Assembly (NCBI RefSeq): GCF_020524165.1
Contig: NZ_JAIVKU010000003.1
Location: 685,205-749,204 of the forward strand
Direction of reading: 5' to 3'
Source of the DNA: Guptibacillus hwajinpoensis
Lineage (GTDB): Bacteria; Bacillota; Bacilli; Bacillales; Guptibacillaceae
DNA: 64,000 nucleotides
In this document: piece by piece, positions 39,386 through 47,830 of the stretch
Position numbering within the stretch: position 1 is the first letter of the stretch
Layout: the number at the start of each line of letters is the position of its first letter
The notes under the pieces: generated by a model
Seen by the model: the letters and a program-made list of their open reading frames with translations, nothing else
Databases searched by the model: none
Told to the model about the DNA's origin: nothing
Translations under genes and position numbers: made by a program

Positions 39386-40384
39386 ATGGATAAGGAGAAA
39401 CGAACGATTTCAATCCGATTAAATGATGAAGTCCATAATACTCCAGAAACACATAAAGAAAGCGCAGCGGCTGAGGAAAAAGAATTCGAATGGATTTTAC
39501 CTGAGCGACGCGATGCAAAGAAAATCGTAGAATTAAAAAAACGTCATAGTCAGAAAAAAGCCACAACATTTTTTGAGCAGTCAAAGAAGAGCCCGAGGTT
39601 ACCAGTGGGACGCAAAAAGAAAAAGCATCTTGTTCCTCATAAGCGTGTGGTCACCTTCCATAAAAAAGTTGTCGCTTCAGCAGTCTTTGCCATTGCGCTT
39701 GGCGTTTTATTTGGATTCGGTTTACTAATGGTCTTTGGTGGAGAAAGTGTCGCCACGCCTATAGATAAATCGAACGAAGCGGTATCCGTGGCAGCAAGTC
39801 AAACAGATTTATCTCTTGACCTACACGTCGTGCAGTCCGGTGCATATGAAACGAATGAGTCTGCTAAGGAGTTTCAAGATAAGCTAAAGGATAAAGGCTT
39901 ACCTGCAACGATTTTTAAAGGAGAAAAATATTTCTTACTTATTGGTGTATCGCCATCTGCAGAAGGTCAAGATGCCCTTGCGACCTACTTTGAAAGCAAT
40001 GGGCAGGAGGTATATAAAAAACTATGGACGATTGAGGGGAAAAAAGTGGTGGCGAGCGCGGATCTGGCAAATCATTTGAAAGAGAGTAAGGAGTTAATTG
40101 AGGAGCTAACGACGCTTGACCTGGTTGCTTTATCAGATGGAGAGGTTTCAAGTAAAGAGGTTACGAAAGTAAAGAAAGCGGTACAAACCTGGAATGAAAA
40201 AGGGAGCGGAATAAAGGAATGGGAAGAAAGTGAGGGACAAGCCTTAGCAGAAGCCTTAAATGCTGCCTCAAAAGAAATTGAAGATTATTCGGCGGAAGAA
40301 ACAGTACCCTCGTTATGGATGGCTCAGCAACATTTATTGGATGCGCTAGCAATGTATCAAGAAGTTGTGGAAGGGTTGGAATAG
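39386..40384 (+). CDS. spoIIB: Engulfment protein SpoIIB
   Basis: Single-pass septal protein of 332 residues, the same length as B. subtilis SpoIIB. Residues 1-90 are charged and cytoplasmic, a transmembrane helix follows ('VFAIALGVLFGFGLLMVF'), then a SPOR domain (about 145-220, 'LHVVQSGAYETNESAKEFQD') that binds denuded peptidoglycan, and a C-terminal helical region. It localises to the polar septum and helps start septal thinning during engulfment. The ATG at 39386 is preferred because AGGGGGA is six bases upstream; 39380 abuts it. Neighbours comC and maf match B. subtilis. Confidence 0.9.
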   Translation: MDKEKRTISIRLNDEVHNTPETHKESAAAEEKEFEWILPERRDAKKIVELKKRHSQKKATTFFEQSKKSPRLPVGRKKKKHLVPHKRVVTFHKKVVASAVFAIALGVLFGFGLLMVFGGESVATPIDKSNEAVSVAASQTDLSLDLHVVQSGAYETNESAKEFQDKLKDKGLPATIFKGEKYFLLIGVSPSAEGQDALATYFESNGQEVYKKLWTIEGKKVVASADLANHLKESKELIEELTTLDLVALSDGEVSSKEVTKVKKAVQTWNEKGSGIKEWEESEGQALAEALNAASKEIEDYSAEETVPSLWMAQQHLLDALAMYQEVVEGLE

Positions 40385-40432
40385 TCTGATATTTGCGGAG
40401 TGAATGAATAAGCGGTACGATATGATAGGAGT

Positions 40433-40468
40433 GTTAAGAGCGACCCTCCTGAAAGGATCGCTCTTAAC
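40433..40468 (+). terminator. Long hairpin after spoIIB without a T tract
   Basis: GTTAAGAGCGA (40433-40443) pairs perfectly with TCGCTCTTAAC (40458-40468), with extra pairing TCC/GGA inside. Only AT-rich sequence, not a T run, follows. It could be a terminator or an RNA-stabilising 3' stem. Confidence 0.55.
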
Positions 40469-40568
40469 GAACTAAAATAAGATTAAACAAATTTTAACTG
40501 TATGCACATACAGAATCGAAGTGAAACGAAAAATGTAAAGGAACGTTAGAAAATTAATTTGTGGAAAG

Positions 40569-40603
40569 AAAAGGGATTTGATAAGCTGTTATCAAGCCCT
40601 TTT
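40569..40603 (+). terminator. Hairpin just upstream of maf
   Basis: AAAAGGG-AT-TTGATAA (40569-40584) pairs with TTATCAA-G-CCCTTTT (40589-40603), GCTG loop. It ends 37 bases before the maf start, so it may attenuate maf or finish transcripts from upstream. Confidence 0.6.
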
Positions 40604-40639
40604 CCCACTTGTGAATCTTTTACAAAAAAGGGTGGTAAA

Positions 40640-41218
40640 ATGAAGCGCCTCGTCTTAGCCTCAGGGTCTCCACGAAGAAAAGAACTTCTAGAGCAAGTGA
40701 ACCTCCAATTTGAGATTATCGTTAGCCGCTTTGAAGAACATCACTCTCAATCTGTGCCCCCTTCTGAACTTGTGAAACAGCTAGCTTTTGGGAAAGCCAA
40801 TGATGTTTTGACCAATGCCTCGGACGCTATCGTTCTGGGAGCAGATACGGTTGTCACACTTGATCACGATGTACTTGGGAAGCCAGAAAGTCGCCAGCAT
40901 GCGAGGCAGATGCTGAAAGCTTTGTCTGGCCGAAAGCATATCGTTTATTCGGGTGTGGTCATTCTGTCAAGCGAGCAACGTTCACAGTTCTATGAAGCAA
41001 CAGAAGTAGAATTTTGGGACTTAAGAGATGCGGATATTGAGAATTATCTTGATACCGGTGAGCCGTTTGATAAAGCGGGAGGTTATGGGATACAGGGTTT
41101 CGGTGCCGCCTTTGTGAAACGTATTCACGGGGATTATTATAGTGTGGTAGGGCTTCCGATTTCCAAAACGCTTAGAGAACTTGAGGCTTTTGGAATTTTT
41201 CCGGAGATTCAGCGTTAG
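40640..41218 (+). CDS. maf: Maf nucleotide pyrophosphatase
   Basis: House-cleaning nucleoside triphosphate pyrophosphatase (dTTP/UTP type) linked to septum formation. Motifs: 'LASGSPRRKELLEQV', 'VLGADTVVTLD', 'GRKHIVYSGV', and 'DKAGGYGIQGFGAAFVKRI'. The ATG at 40640 follows AAGGGTGG; the longer frame from 40559 runs through the hairpin and lacks a ribosome-binding site. 192 residues. It leads maf-radC-mreBCD-minCD as in B. subtilis. Confidence 0.95.
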   Translation: MKRLVLASGSPRRKELLEQVNLQFEIIVSRFEEHHSQSVPPSELVKQLAFGKANDVLTNASDAIVLGADTVVTLDHDVLGKPESRQHARQMLKALSGRKHIVYSGVVILSSEQRSQFYEATEVEFWDLRDADIENYLDTGEPFDKAGGYGIQGFGAAFVKRIHGDYYSVVGLPISKTLRELEAFGIFPEIQR

Positions 41219-41249
41219 TCAGACACGAAGATGAATCCAGGGAGGAAGC

Positions 41250-41942
41250 GTGTTGCTTAAAACACCGTTAATGATTCGTGATTATCCTGAAGAGGAGCGC
41301 CCGAGAGAGCGTCTCGTGAAGGATGGTCCTGAGACATTATCTAATCAAGAGTTATTGGCGATTATTCTCAGGACCGGGACAAAGCAGGAGTCTGTCCTGC
41401 AGCTATCTTATCGCATTATTCACTATTTTGAAGGGCTGCGGCTTCTTAAAGATGCTAGTATTGAAGAATTAACCTCATTAAATGGCGTGGGTACGGCTAA
41501 AGCTGTTCAACTCATTGCGGCGATGGAACTCGGTAGAAGGGTCAGTCGTCTTCAAATGGAGGAGCGCTATACCATTCGTTCACCAGAAGACGGTGCGAAT
41601 TATGTGATGGAAGACATGCGCTTTTTATCACAAGAGCACTTTGTTTGCTTATACTTGAATACGAAGAATCAGGTGTTACATCGTCAAACTGTTTTTGTTG
41701 GAAGCTTAAATGCATCTATTGTGCATCCTCGAGAAGTTTTTCGAGAAGCTTTCAGGCGGTCAGCTGCATCATTAATTTGCTTTCATAATCATCCAAGCGG
41801 TGATCCGACACCAAGCAGAGAAGATATTGAGGTAACAAAACGTCTCGCAGAGTGTGGTAAAATGCTTGGTATTGATATGCTTGATCATATTATTATCGGA
41901 GATCAGAAGTTTATTAGTTTAAAAGAAAAAGGATACGTATAG
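41250..41942 (+). CDS. radC: RadC/YsxA-family JAB-domain protein
   Basis: A 230-residue protein with an N-terminal helix-hairpin-helix region ('LTSLNGVGTAKAVQLIAA') and a C-terminal JAB/MPN metalloprotease-like domain whose zinc motif is complete in 'FHNHPSGDPTPSREDI'. The B. subtilis counterpart is not clearly involved in DNA repair despite the name. The start is GTG at 41250 or TTG at 41253, both after GGAGGAA. It sits between maf and mreB in the conserved order. Confidence 0.92.
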   Translation: MLLKTPLMIRDYPEEERPRERLVKDGPETLSNQELLAIILRTGTKQESVLQLSYRIIHYFEGLRLLKDASIEELTSLNGVGTAKAVQLIAAMELGRRVSRLQMEERYTIRSPEDGANYVMEDMRFLSQEHFVCLYLNTKNQVLHRQTVFVGSLNASIVHPREVFREAFRRSAASLICFHNHPSGDPTPSREDIEVTKRLAECGKMLGIDMLDHIIIGDQKFISLKEKGYV

Positions 41943-41973
41943 GCAGTGGAATAGTTTTCCCACTACCGTTTTC
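41942..41973 (+). terminator. Weak terminator after radC
   Basis: GGCAGTGGAA pairs with TTCCCACTACC with a mismatch and a bulge, followed by GTTTTC. A TATAAT at 41987-41992 may be the -10 of a separate mreB promoter. Confidence 0.4.
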
Positions 41974-42036
41974 AATACTGATGCAGTATAATCATACTTA
42001 TGAGTTTTGCTTGAATTGAAGGGAGATTTAACATAA

Positions 42037-43074
42037 ATGTTTGGTGGATTTTCAAGAGATATGGGAATAGATTTAGGTACAGCTAACACGCTGGCATATG
42101 TAAAAGGAAAAGGTGTCGTCGTTCGTGAACCATCAGTTGTTGCACTTCGTACAGATACGGGATCAATTGAAGCAGTTGGTAATGACGCGAAGAATATGAT
42201 TGGTCGTACACCGGGGAATATTGTGGCACTTCGTCCAATGAAAGATGGCGTAATTGCTGATTTTGAAACGACAGCAACGATGCTGAAATATTTTATTCAG
42301 CAGGCACAGAAAAATCGTTCTGTTTTTGCGCGAAAGCCTAACGTAATGGTCTGTGTACCTTCTGGCATTACAGCTGTTGAAAAAAGAGCGGTTGAAGATG
42401 CGACGCGTCAGGCAGGTGCACGTGAACCTTATACGATTGAAGAGCCTTTTGCTGCTGCGATTGGTGCAGATCTACCAGTTTGGGAGCCGACCGGTAGTAT
42501 GGTTGTCGATATTGGTGGGGGAACAACAGAAGTTGCCATCATTTCTCTTGGAGGAATTGTTACAAGTGAATCGATCCGCATTGCTGGAGATGAAATGGAC
42601 GAGTCTATTATTCAGTATGTGAAGAAAACGTATAATTTGATGATAGGTGAACGTACTGCTGAACAGCTTAAACTTGAAATTGGTTCTGCTGGAACAACAG
42701 AAGGCATTGATGCCATGGATATTCGTGGCCGTGACCTTGTAACAGGTCTTCCAAAAACAATCAGCGTTTCTGCTGATGAAGTGTCTGGAGCTTTACGTGA
42801 CACAGTCAATAGTATTATGGAAGCTGTGAAAGTAACGCTTGAAAAAACACCACCTGAGCTTGCAGCTGATATTATGGATCGTGGCATTGTTCTTACAGGA
42901 GGCGGAGCGTTACTACGAAACTTGGATCAAGTCATTAGTGATGAAACGAAAATGCCTGTTATTGTTGCAGAAAATCCGCTTGAATGCGTTGCGATTGGTA
43001 CCGGACGTGCGCTTGAAAATATCCATTTATTCAAATCTAGAGCTGGTATAACTTCCCGCTCAAAACAGAAGTAG
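42037..43074 (+). CDS. mreB: Rod shape-determining protein MreB
   Basis: Actin-like filament protein that guides peptidoglycan synthesis along the cylinder. The actin ATPase motifs are present: phosphate 1 '[17 protein letters not shown]', phosphate 2 '[19 protein letters not shown]', adenosine motif '[16 protein letters not shown]'. 345 residues. AGGGAG precedes the ATG. It heads mreB-mreC-mreD, followed by minCD. A rod-shaped cell is implied. Confidence 0.98.
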   Translation: MFGGFSRDMGIDLGTANTLAYVKGKGVVVREPSVVALRTDTGSIEAVGNDAKNMIGRTPGNIVALRPMKDGVIADFETTATMLKYFIQQAQKNRSVFARKPNVMVCVPSGITAVEKRAVEDATRQAGAREPYTIEEPFAAAIGADLPVWEPTGSMVVDIGGGTTEVAIISLGGIVTSESIRIAGDEMDESIIQYVKKTYNLMIGERTAEQLKLEIGSAGTTEGIDAMDIRGRDLVTGLPKTISVSADEVSGALRDTVNSIMEAVKVTLEKTPPELAADIMDRGIVLTGGGALLRNLDQVISDETKMPVIVAENPLECVAIGTGRALENIHLFKSRAGITSRSKQK

Positions 43075-43090
43075 TTGGAAGGTGTAACGC

Positions 43091-43969
43091 ATGCCACAAT
43101 TTTTTTCAAATAAACGTCTCATTGTATTGCTTGTGAGCATTATTATTTTAGTTGCGTTAATCGGTACATCAATGAAGGAACGCGATGCGCTTACAATGCC
43201 TGAGCAGTTTTTCAAAGATTCCATTGGATGGCTTCAATCAATCTTCTATAAACCCGCTAATTCAGTAGCGGGTTTATTTGAGAGTATTGGAGATATGAAA
43301 GACATGTATGAAGAAAATGAGCTACTTAAGTCGAGGCTTAATGAATTCGTTGCCGTGTCAGAAGAGTTAAAAACGGTTAAGAAAGAAAATCAAGATTTAA
43401 AAAGCGAGTTAAACATTGACTCCTCAACTGGACTCTCGAACTATCAGACGTTTCATGCAAATATGATTGCCCGGTCACCTGATCGCTGGAATGATTTGTT
43501 AACGATTGATAAAGGAGAACAGGATGGGGTAGAAGCGGATATGGCCGTTGCCACACCTGATGGTCTAATTGGTAAGGTGAAAAATGTTCAGCCTTTCTCT
43601 TCAACCGTTCAACTAGTAAGTGATGTTGATCGGACGAATCGAATTGCTGCAATGACGCAGGAAGATAAGAATGTTTTCGGAACGATTGAAGGATATGATA
43701 CGGAAAAAGAAGTGTTGCTTTTCTCAAAAATCCCGGTAGATACGAAAGTGGAGAAAGGTCAAACCGTTATTACAGCCGGTAATGGTGGGATTTTCCCACG
43801 CGGTGTTGTCATTGGTGAAATTGTTGATATTGAAACAGATAATGTTGGGACTACTCAAACCGCTTATGTAAAACCAGCTTCTGATTTATATGATATTAAC
43901 AATGTGATGATTATCGATCGCGGTGCACAAAACGTAAATCCTGATGAGGGGGAAGGTGAAGAAGAATGA
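43091..43969 (+). CDS. mreC: Rod shape-determining protein MreC
   Basis: Bitopic membrane protein of 292 residues: a transmembrane helix at about 9-27, a coiled coil at about 65-110 ('LKTVKKENQDLKSELN'), and a two-lobed beta domain (about 115-280) that links MreB to the extracytoplasmic synthases. GGAAGGTG precedes the ATG. mreD starts four bases before its end. The C-terminus is very acidic ('DEGEGEEE'). A perfect 11-bp hairpin lies within codons 53-62 (see findings). Confidence 0.96.
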   Translation: MPQFFSNKRLIVLLVSIIILVALIGTSMKERDALTMPEQFFKDSIGWLQSIFYKPANSVAGLFESIGDMKDMYEENELLKSRLNEFVAVSEELKTVKKENQDLKSELNIDSSTGLSNYQTFHANMIARSPDRWNDLLTIDKGEQDGVEADMAVATPDGLIGKVKNVQPFSSTVQLVSDVDRTNRIAAMTQEDKNVFGTIEGYDTEKEVLLFSKIPVDTKVEKGQTVITAGNGGIFPRGVVIGEIVDIETDNVGTTQTAYVKPASDLYDINNVMIIDRGAQNVNPDEGEGEEE

Positions 43970-44511
43970 GGCGTTTTTTTCTAGTTGGAACGCTATTTGT
44001 TCTTTTTCTTCTGGAAGGGACCGTTTTTCAGGTGTTTGCACCTGAACAATACGGCTTTGACTTTCAGCTCATTCCGCGTTTTGTGACGGTGATTGTCGTC
44101 ATGGTTGGAATGGTGTTGTCTCCAGCTTATGGCGTTCTATACGGTGTTGTTTTTGGACTTCTACATGATTTGATTTATACGGATCTTGTCGGAGTATATA
44201 TGTTTGGAATGTCGGTTGCAGCTTACATAATCGGTTATTTATCGAAAGTTTTTCACCTGAACTGGTTTACGACCCTCATACTTGGTTTACTAGGCGTCAC
44301 ATTGGTGGAATTCTATGTGTATGAATTGTTTTCTTTAATTAATGTAACGGACGTATCTTTCCATTCCTTTTTCTACAGTCGCTATCTTCCTTCCTTACTT
44401 TTAAATGGAATCTTCTTGCTTATTGTTTACTACCCTGTAAAACGGTTGCTTGAAGATTTATCTGAAAGCCGTAGACAAGAAAATCAGGCCAAAAGAAGGA
44501 GTTTCCTTTAG
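43966..44511 (+). CDS. mreD: Rod shape-determining protein MreD
   Basis: Polytopic membrane protein of 181 residues with about five to six helices, part of the elongasome with MreB and MreC. Family features: 'RRFFLVGTLFVLFLLEGTVF' at the start and 'YGVLYGVVFGLLHDLIYTDL' in the middle. The ATG overlaps the mreC stop (ATGA). The cytoplasmic tail is basic. Confidence 0.94.
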   Translation: MRRFFLVGTLFVLFLLEGTVFQVFAPEQYGFDFQLIPRFVTVIVVMVGMVLSPAYGVLYGVVFGLLHDLIYTDLVGVYMFGMSVAAYIIGYLSKVFHLNWFTTLILGLLGVTLVEFYVYELFSLINVTDVSFHSFFYSRYLPSLLLNGIFLLIVYYPVKRLLEDLSESRRQENQAKRRSFL

Positions 44512-44546
44512 CAACGTTGAATTATTCTATGTTGAGGTGAATGAAA

Positions 44547-45230
44547 TTGTCTATGGTACAAAAGCAAACGCAGCATTTTGTAACGATTAAAGGAACGAAA
44601 GACGGCCTGAATCTGATTTTAGATGATTCCTGCGCTTTTCGTGATGTTATAAATGAGCTTGATGAAAAACTTTCCGCTCGTCATATTCAGCAAACAGAAG
44701 GACATACGATTACCGTTACGCTTAAAATTGGCAATCGGTATTTAACTGAAAAGCAGGAAAAAGAACTTCGAGCAATGATTCAATCGAAGCAAAATCTTGA
44801 AATTGATCGCATTGATTCAAATGTCATCTCTCGAGATGAAGCGGAAGAAGAGCGCAAGAGATCCACGATTACATCCGTAGCGAGAACGGTTCGATCTGGA
44901 CAAGTTCTTGAAGTAGATGGGGATTTGCTTCTAATCGGAGATGTGAATCCAGGTGGCACTGTAAAAGCTTTCGGCAATATTTTTGTAATGGGAACGCTTC
45001 GTGGTATTGCCCATGCAGGAGCTTATGGGGATATCAAGGCGGTTATTACAGCTGCTGTGATGAAACCTTCGCAGCTTAAAATTGCGGATCTTATCAGTAG
45101 ACCGCCTGATCAAGTAAGCGCAAGCATTCATGAAGCAGAATGTGCTTTTGTCAAAGACGGTCAATCTGAAATTAGCGTTGATCGCGTTCAAATACTGACC
45201 AAAGTACGACCGAATTTGACTAGGTTGTAG
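44547..45230 (+). CDS. minC: Septum site-determining protein MinC
   Basis: Inhibits FtsZ assembly at cell poles together with MinD. The N-terminal domain starts 'HFVTIKGTKDGLNLILDD'; the C-terminal beta-helix contains 'LLIGDVNPGGTVKAFGNIFV' and 'GDIKAVITAAVMKPSQL', which bind MinD. Starts at 44541 (ATG), 44547 (TTG) and 44553 (ATG) are possible; TTG at 44547 is preferred because TGAGGTG is then seven bases away, while 44541 nearly abuts it. 227 residues. Directly followed by minD. Confidence 0.95.
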   Translation: MSMVQKQTQHFVTIKGTKDGLNLILDDSCAFRDVINELDEKLSARHIQQTEGHTITVTLKIGNRYLTEKQEKELRAMIQSKQNLEIDRIDSNVISRDEAEEERKRSTITSVARTVRSGQVLEVDGDLLLIGDVNPGGTVKAFGNIFVMGTLRGIAHAGAYGDIKAVITAAVMKPSQLKIADLISRPPDQVSASIHEAECAFVKDGQSEISVDRVQILTKVRPNLTRL

Positions 45231-45249
45231 ACAGAAAGGGGAATGTTGT

Positions 45250-46050
45250 GTGGGAGACGCTATCGTCATTACTTCCGGAAAAGGTGGTGTGGGTAAGACC
45301 ACAACGACAGCAAACATTGGAACAGCTCTTGCACTATCGGGGAAAAAAGTATGTCTGGTTGATACGGATATCGGTCTTCGAAATCTTGATGTAGTGATGG
45401 GGCTTGAGAATCGTATTATTTATGATCTCGTCGATGTAGCTGAAGAAAGGTGTCGGCTTCATCAAGCCTTAATTAAAGACAAGCGCTTTGAAGCGCTTTA
45501 TATGCTTCCAGCTGCACAAACGAAAGATAAATCTGCTGTGCAGCCTGCGCAAATGAAAAAAATTATTGATGAACTAAAGCAGGATTATGATTACGTGTTA
45601 ATCGATTGTCCGGCGGGCATTGAGCAGGGCTTTAAAAATGCGATCGCTGGGGCAGATAAATCCGTTGTTGTCACGACGCCTGAAACGTCAGCGGTAAGAG
45701 ATGCCGATCGTATTATTGGTCTTCTCGAAAAAGAAGAGAACATTGAAGCGCCGAAGCTTGTCGTGAATCGTATTCGAAACCATATGATGGAAAGTGGCGA
45801 AATGCTGGATGTCGATGAGATTGTTTCGATTCTTGCAATTGACCTGTTAGGCATTGTTGGAGATGATGATACGGTCATTACCGCTTCAAACAAAGGGGAG
45901 CCAATTGCGCTCGATCCTAGTTCAAAAGCTTCCATCGCCTATCGTAATATCGCTAGACGCATTTTAGGTGAATCAGTTCCGCTTCTTTCTCTTCAAGAAG
46001 AAAAAGGCATGTTTAGTAAAGTGAAAAAGTTTTTTGGAATACGTTCTTAA
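45250..46050 (+). CDS. minD: Septum site-determining protein MinD
   Basis: Membrane-associated ATPase (ParA/MinD family, 266 residues) that recruits MinC to the membrane. Deviant Walker A 'SGKGGVGKTTTTANIG', 'LVDTDIGLRNLDVVMG' and 'YVLIDCPAGIEQGF' are intact. The C-terminal amphipathic helix 'MFSKVKKFFGIRS' is the membrane-targeting sequence. The start is GTG at 45250, after AAAGGGG; an overlapping GTG at 45248 is in another frame. No minE is present; Bacillus uses DivIVA and MinJ instead. Confidence 0.97.
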   Translation: MGDAIVITSGKGGVGKTTTTANIGTALALSGKKVCLVDTDIGLRNLDVVMGLENRIIYDLVDVAEERCRLHQALIKDKRFEALYMLPAAQTKDKSAVQPAQMKKIIDELKQDYDYVLIDCPAGIEQGFKNAIAGADKSVVVTTPETSAVRDADRIIGLLEKEENIEAPKLVVNRIRNHMMESGEMLDVDEIVSILAIDLLGIVGDDDTVITASNKGEPIALDPSSKASIAYRNIARRILGESVPLLSLQEEKGMFSKVKKFFGIRS

Positions 46051-46077
46051 ATCTCGGCTGCGGCCGGGATTTTTTTA
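46049..46077 (+). terminator. Terminator of the mre-min operon
   Basis: AAATCTCGGC (46049-46058) pairs with GCCGGGATTT (46063-46072) with one wobble; eight T. Confidence 0.9.
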
Positions 46078-46164
46078 TTGGAAAAGCTAGGGGACGAAGA
46101 AGGAATTGGTTGTCTAAACATATGCGTCTCTATCAGGAACTCATTCTTTTCTAAGTATTCAACT

Positions 46165-46194
46165 GACATATCCACTCAGGACAAGTCATAAACT
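46165..46194 (+). promoter_or_regulatory. Possible sigma-E promoter of spoIVFAB
   Basis: GACATATCC (46165-46173) and CATAAACT (46187-46194) resemble sigma-E -35 and -10 with 13 bases between. The spoIVF operon is sigma-E dependent in B. subtilis. Confidence 0.45.
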
Positions 46195-46225
46195 GAATAC
46201 TACTTATAGGAAGGATGGGTGAGGA

Positions 46226-46975
46226 ATGCGGAAAGATCTGGATGATGTGAGAAAGCGACTCCATTCGAGAAAGAAGCAGCGTCAACCCTTGCGTACAAAG
46301 CCTCGACCAGGACGAAGTCATGATCATATACCTTCGTATTCAAATCAAGATGTAGAAATGAAGATTCACCCGCTATTTAATAAGCAAAGTTTTTTAATGC
46401 GAGCGATGATTGCTGCTTGTTTATTTTTGGGGGCAGGCATTTTATTTAAAGCAGAGAGCGATCGTCTCGTTCCAGCCCAGGATTACGTTACTGAAATGAT
46501 GGCGGAAGAATTCCAGTTTGCGACGGTGAAGGATTGGTATGAAGGAAAGTTTGGGAATCCCGTGGCTTTGTTTCCAACAACGCCTGAAACCAACTTGAAT
46601 GCTGAAGCCCCTGTCTATGCACTACCTGCAAGTGGTAAGGTACAGGTACTTGAGAATTTTGAAACGACTGGAAAAGGAATTATGGTCGAAACCGTACTCA
46701 GTTCAGGAGTCGAAGCGATTGATGCAGGGGTGGTCACTTATGCAGGAGATAAAGAAGGGATAGGGCAGACTGTTGTTTTACAGCATACGGATGGAAGCGA
46801 GTCATGGTATGGTATGCTGGATTCAATTGATGTTTCTCTTTACGATTTTGTTCAAACAAAGGATCAACTTGGGAGTGTCTCAAACTCTGAAGATGGGAAG
46901 ACAGGAACGTTTTATTTTGCCATAAAGAAAAACGAAGCGTTTATTGACCCGCTTCAAGTTGTTCCAATCGAATAA
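46226..46975 (+). CDS. spoIVFA: Stage IV sporulation protein SpoIVFA
   Basis: Regulator that holds the SpoIVFB protease inactive until the forespore signal arrives. The 249 residues have a basic N-terminal cytoplasmic region, one transmembrane helix (about 53-70, 'FLMRAMIAACLFLGAGILF') and a C-terminal LytM/M23-like domain. The domain is catalytically degenerate: the position of the HxH zinc motif reads 'TFYFAI'. In B. subtilis SpoIVFA is cleaved by SpoIVB and CtpB. Stop and spoIVFB start overlap (TAATG). AGGAAGGATGGG precedes the ATG. Confidence 0.93.
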   Translation: MRKDLDDVRKRLHSRKKQRQPLRTKPRPGRSHDHIPSYSNQDVEMKIHPLFNKQSFLMRAMIAACLFLGAGILFKAESDRLVPAQDYVTEMMAEEFQFATVKDWYEGKFGNPVALFPTTPETNLNAEAPVYALPASGKVQVLENFETTGKGIMVETVLSSGVEAIDAGVVTYAGDKEGIGQTVVLQHTDGSESWYGMLDSIDVSLYDFVQTKDQLGSVSNSEDGKTGTFYFAIKKNEAFIDPLQVVPIE

Positions 46976-47799
46976 TGCTAAAAATGATAACGATCCATCC
47001 GCTATTCTGGATGACAATAGGTCTTTCTATTCTAACAGGGCGTTTTCGAGAAATACTGCTGCTGTTCGTTGTTGTCCTTATTCATGAGTTAGGGCATGCG
47101 GGAGCAGCCCGTTTTTTTGGATGGCGAGTAAAAGAAATTGTTCTACTTCCATTTGGTGGTGTGGCTGTTGTAGATGAGCATGGAAACCGCCCGTTCAAAG
47201 AAGAACTAATTGTTATACTCGCCGGTCCATTTCAACATGTCTGGCTGATTGGGACTGGGGCTATTTTCTACTATTTTGGGTTATGGGATGAGATGTTTAG
47301 TCTCTTTTTACTTCATAACCTAATGGTTCTCCTCTTTAATCTATTGCCCATATGGCCACTTGATGGCGGCAAGCTTCTTTTTTTATTGTACTCTCTCCGC
47401 TATCCTTTTAAAGCATCTCATAAAGTGATGCTTCATTCTTCACTTCTTTGTTTATGTGTCTTAATCATTGCAACGGCGGCTTATTTTCCATTTCACTTAA
47501 ATCTATGGATGGTCATCATTTTTCTTTCTGTGTCACAGTTTAAAGAATGGAAACATCATCATTATATCTATTTGCGGTTTTTGCTTGAACGGTATTCAAC
47601 TTCCATTAAAGGAAAGAAAAAGGTTGTTTGTGTAGCTCCTGATATGAAATTGACTGAGCTTCTCGCCTCGTTTTATCGAGGTTATCACTATCAAATTGTA
47701 ATAGAAGATATGAACATAGAGGCAGATGAGAAAATTTTGCTCGATGCCTATTTTAAAAAAAATCAAATTGGGTGTGCAGTTGGTACACTATTTAGGTAA
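46975..47799 (+). CDS. spoIVFB: SpoIVFB, intramembrane metalloprotease for pro-sigma-K
   Basis: Site-2-protease-type enzyme of 274 residues that cleaves pro-sigma-K in the outer forespore membrane. Zinc motif 'IHELGHAGAARFFGW' and the second ligand motif 'LPIWPLDGGKLLFLLY' (the NPDG equivalent) are visible. A C-terminal CBS-like portion ('MKLTELLASFYRGYHYQIVI') follows the helices. Translationally coupled to spoIVFA. BofC, another controller of this checkpoint, is encoded at 63.4 kb. Confidence 0.95.
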   Translation: MLKMITIHPLFWMTIGLSILTGRFREILLLFVVVLIHELGHAGAARFFGWRVKEIVLLPFGGVAVVDEHGNRPFKEELIVILAGPFQHVWLIGTGAIFYYFGLWDEMFSLFLLHNLMVLLFNLLPIWPLDGGKLLFLLYSLRYPFKASHKVMLHSSLLCLCVLIIATAAYFPFHLNLWMVIIFLSVSQFKEWKHHHYIYLRFLLERYSTSIKGKKKVVCVAPDMKLTELLASFYRGYHYQIVIEDMNIEADEKILLDAYFKKNQIGCAVGTLFR

Positions 47800-47830
47800 A
47801 CTAAAGAAAAGTACGAAAAGGAGAGCGGCT

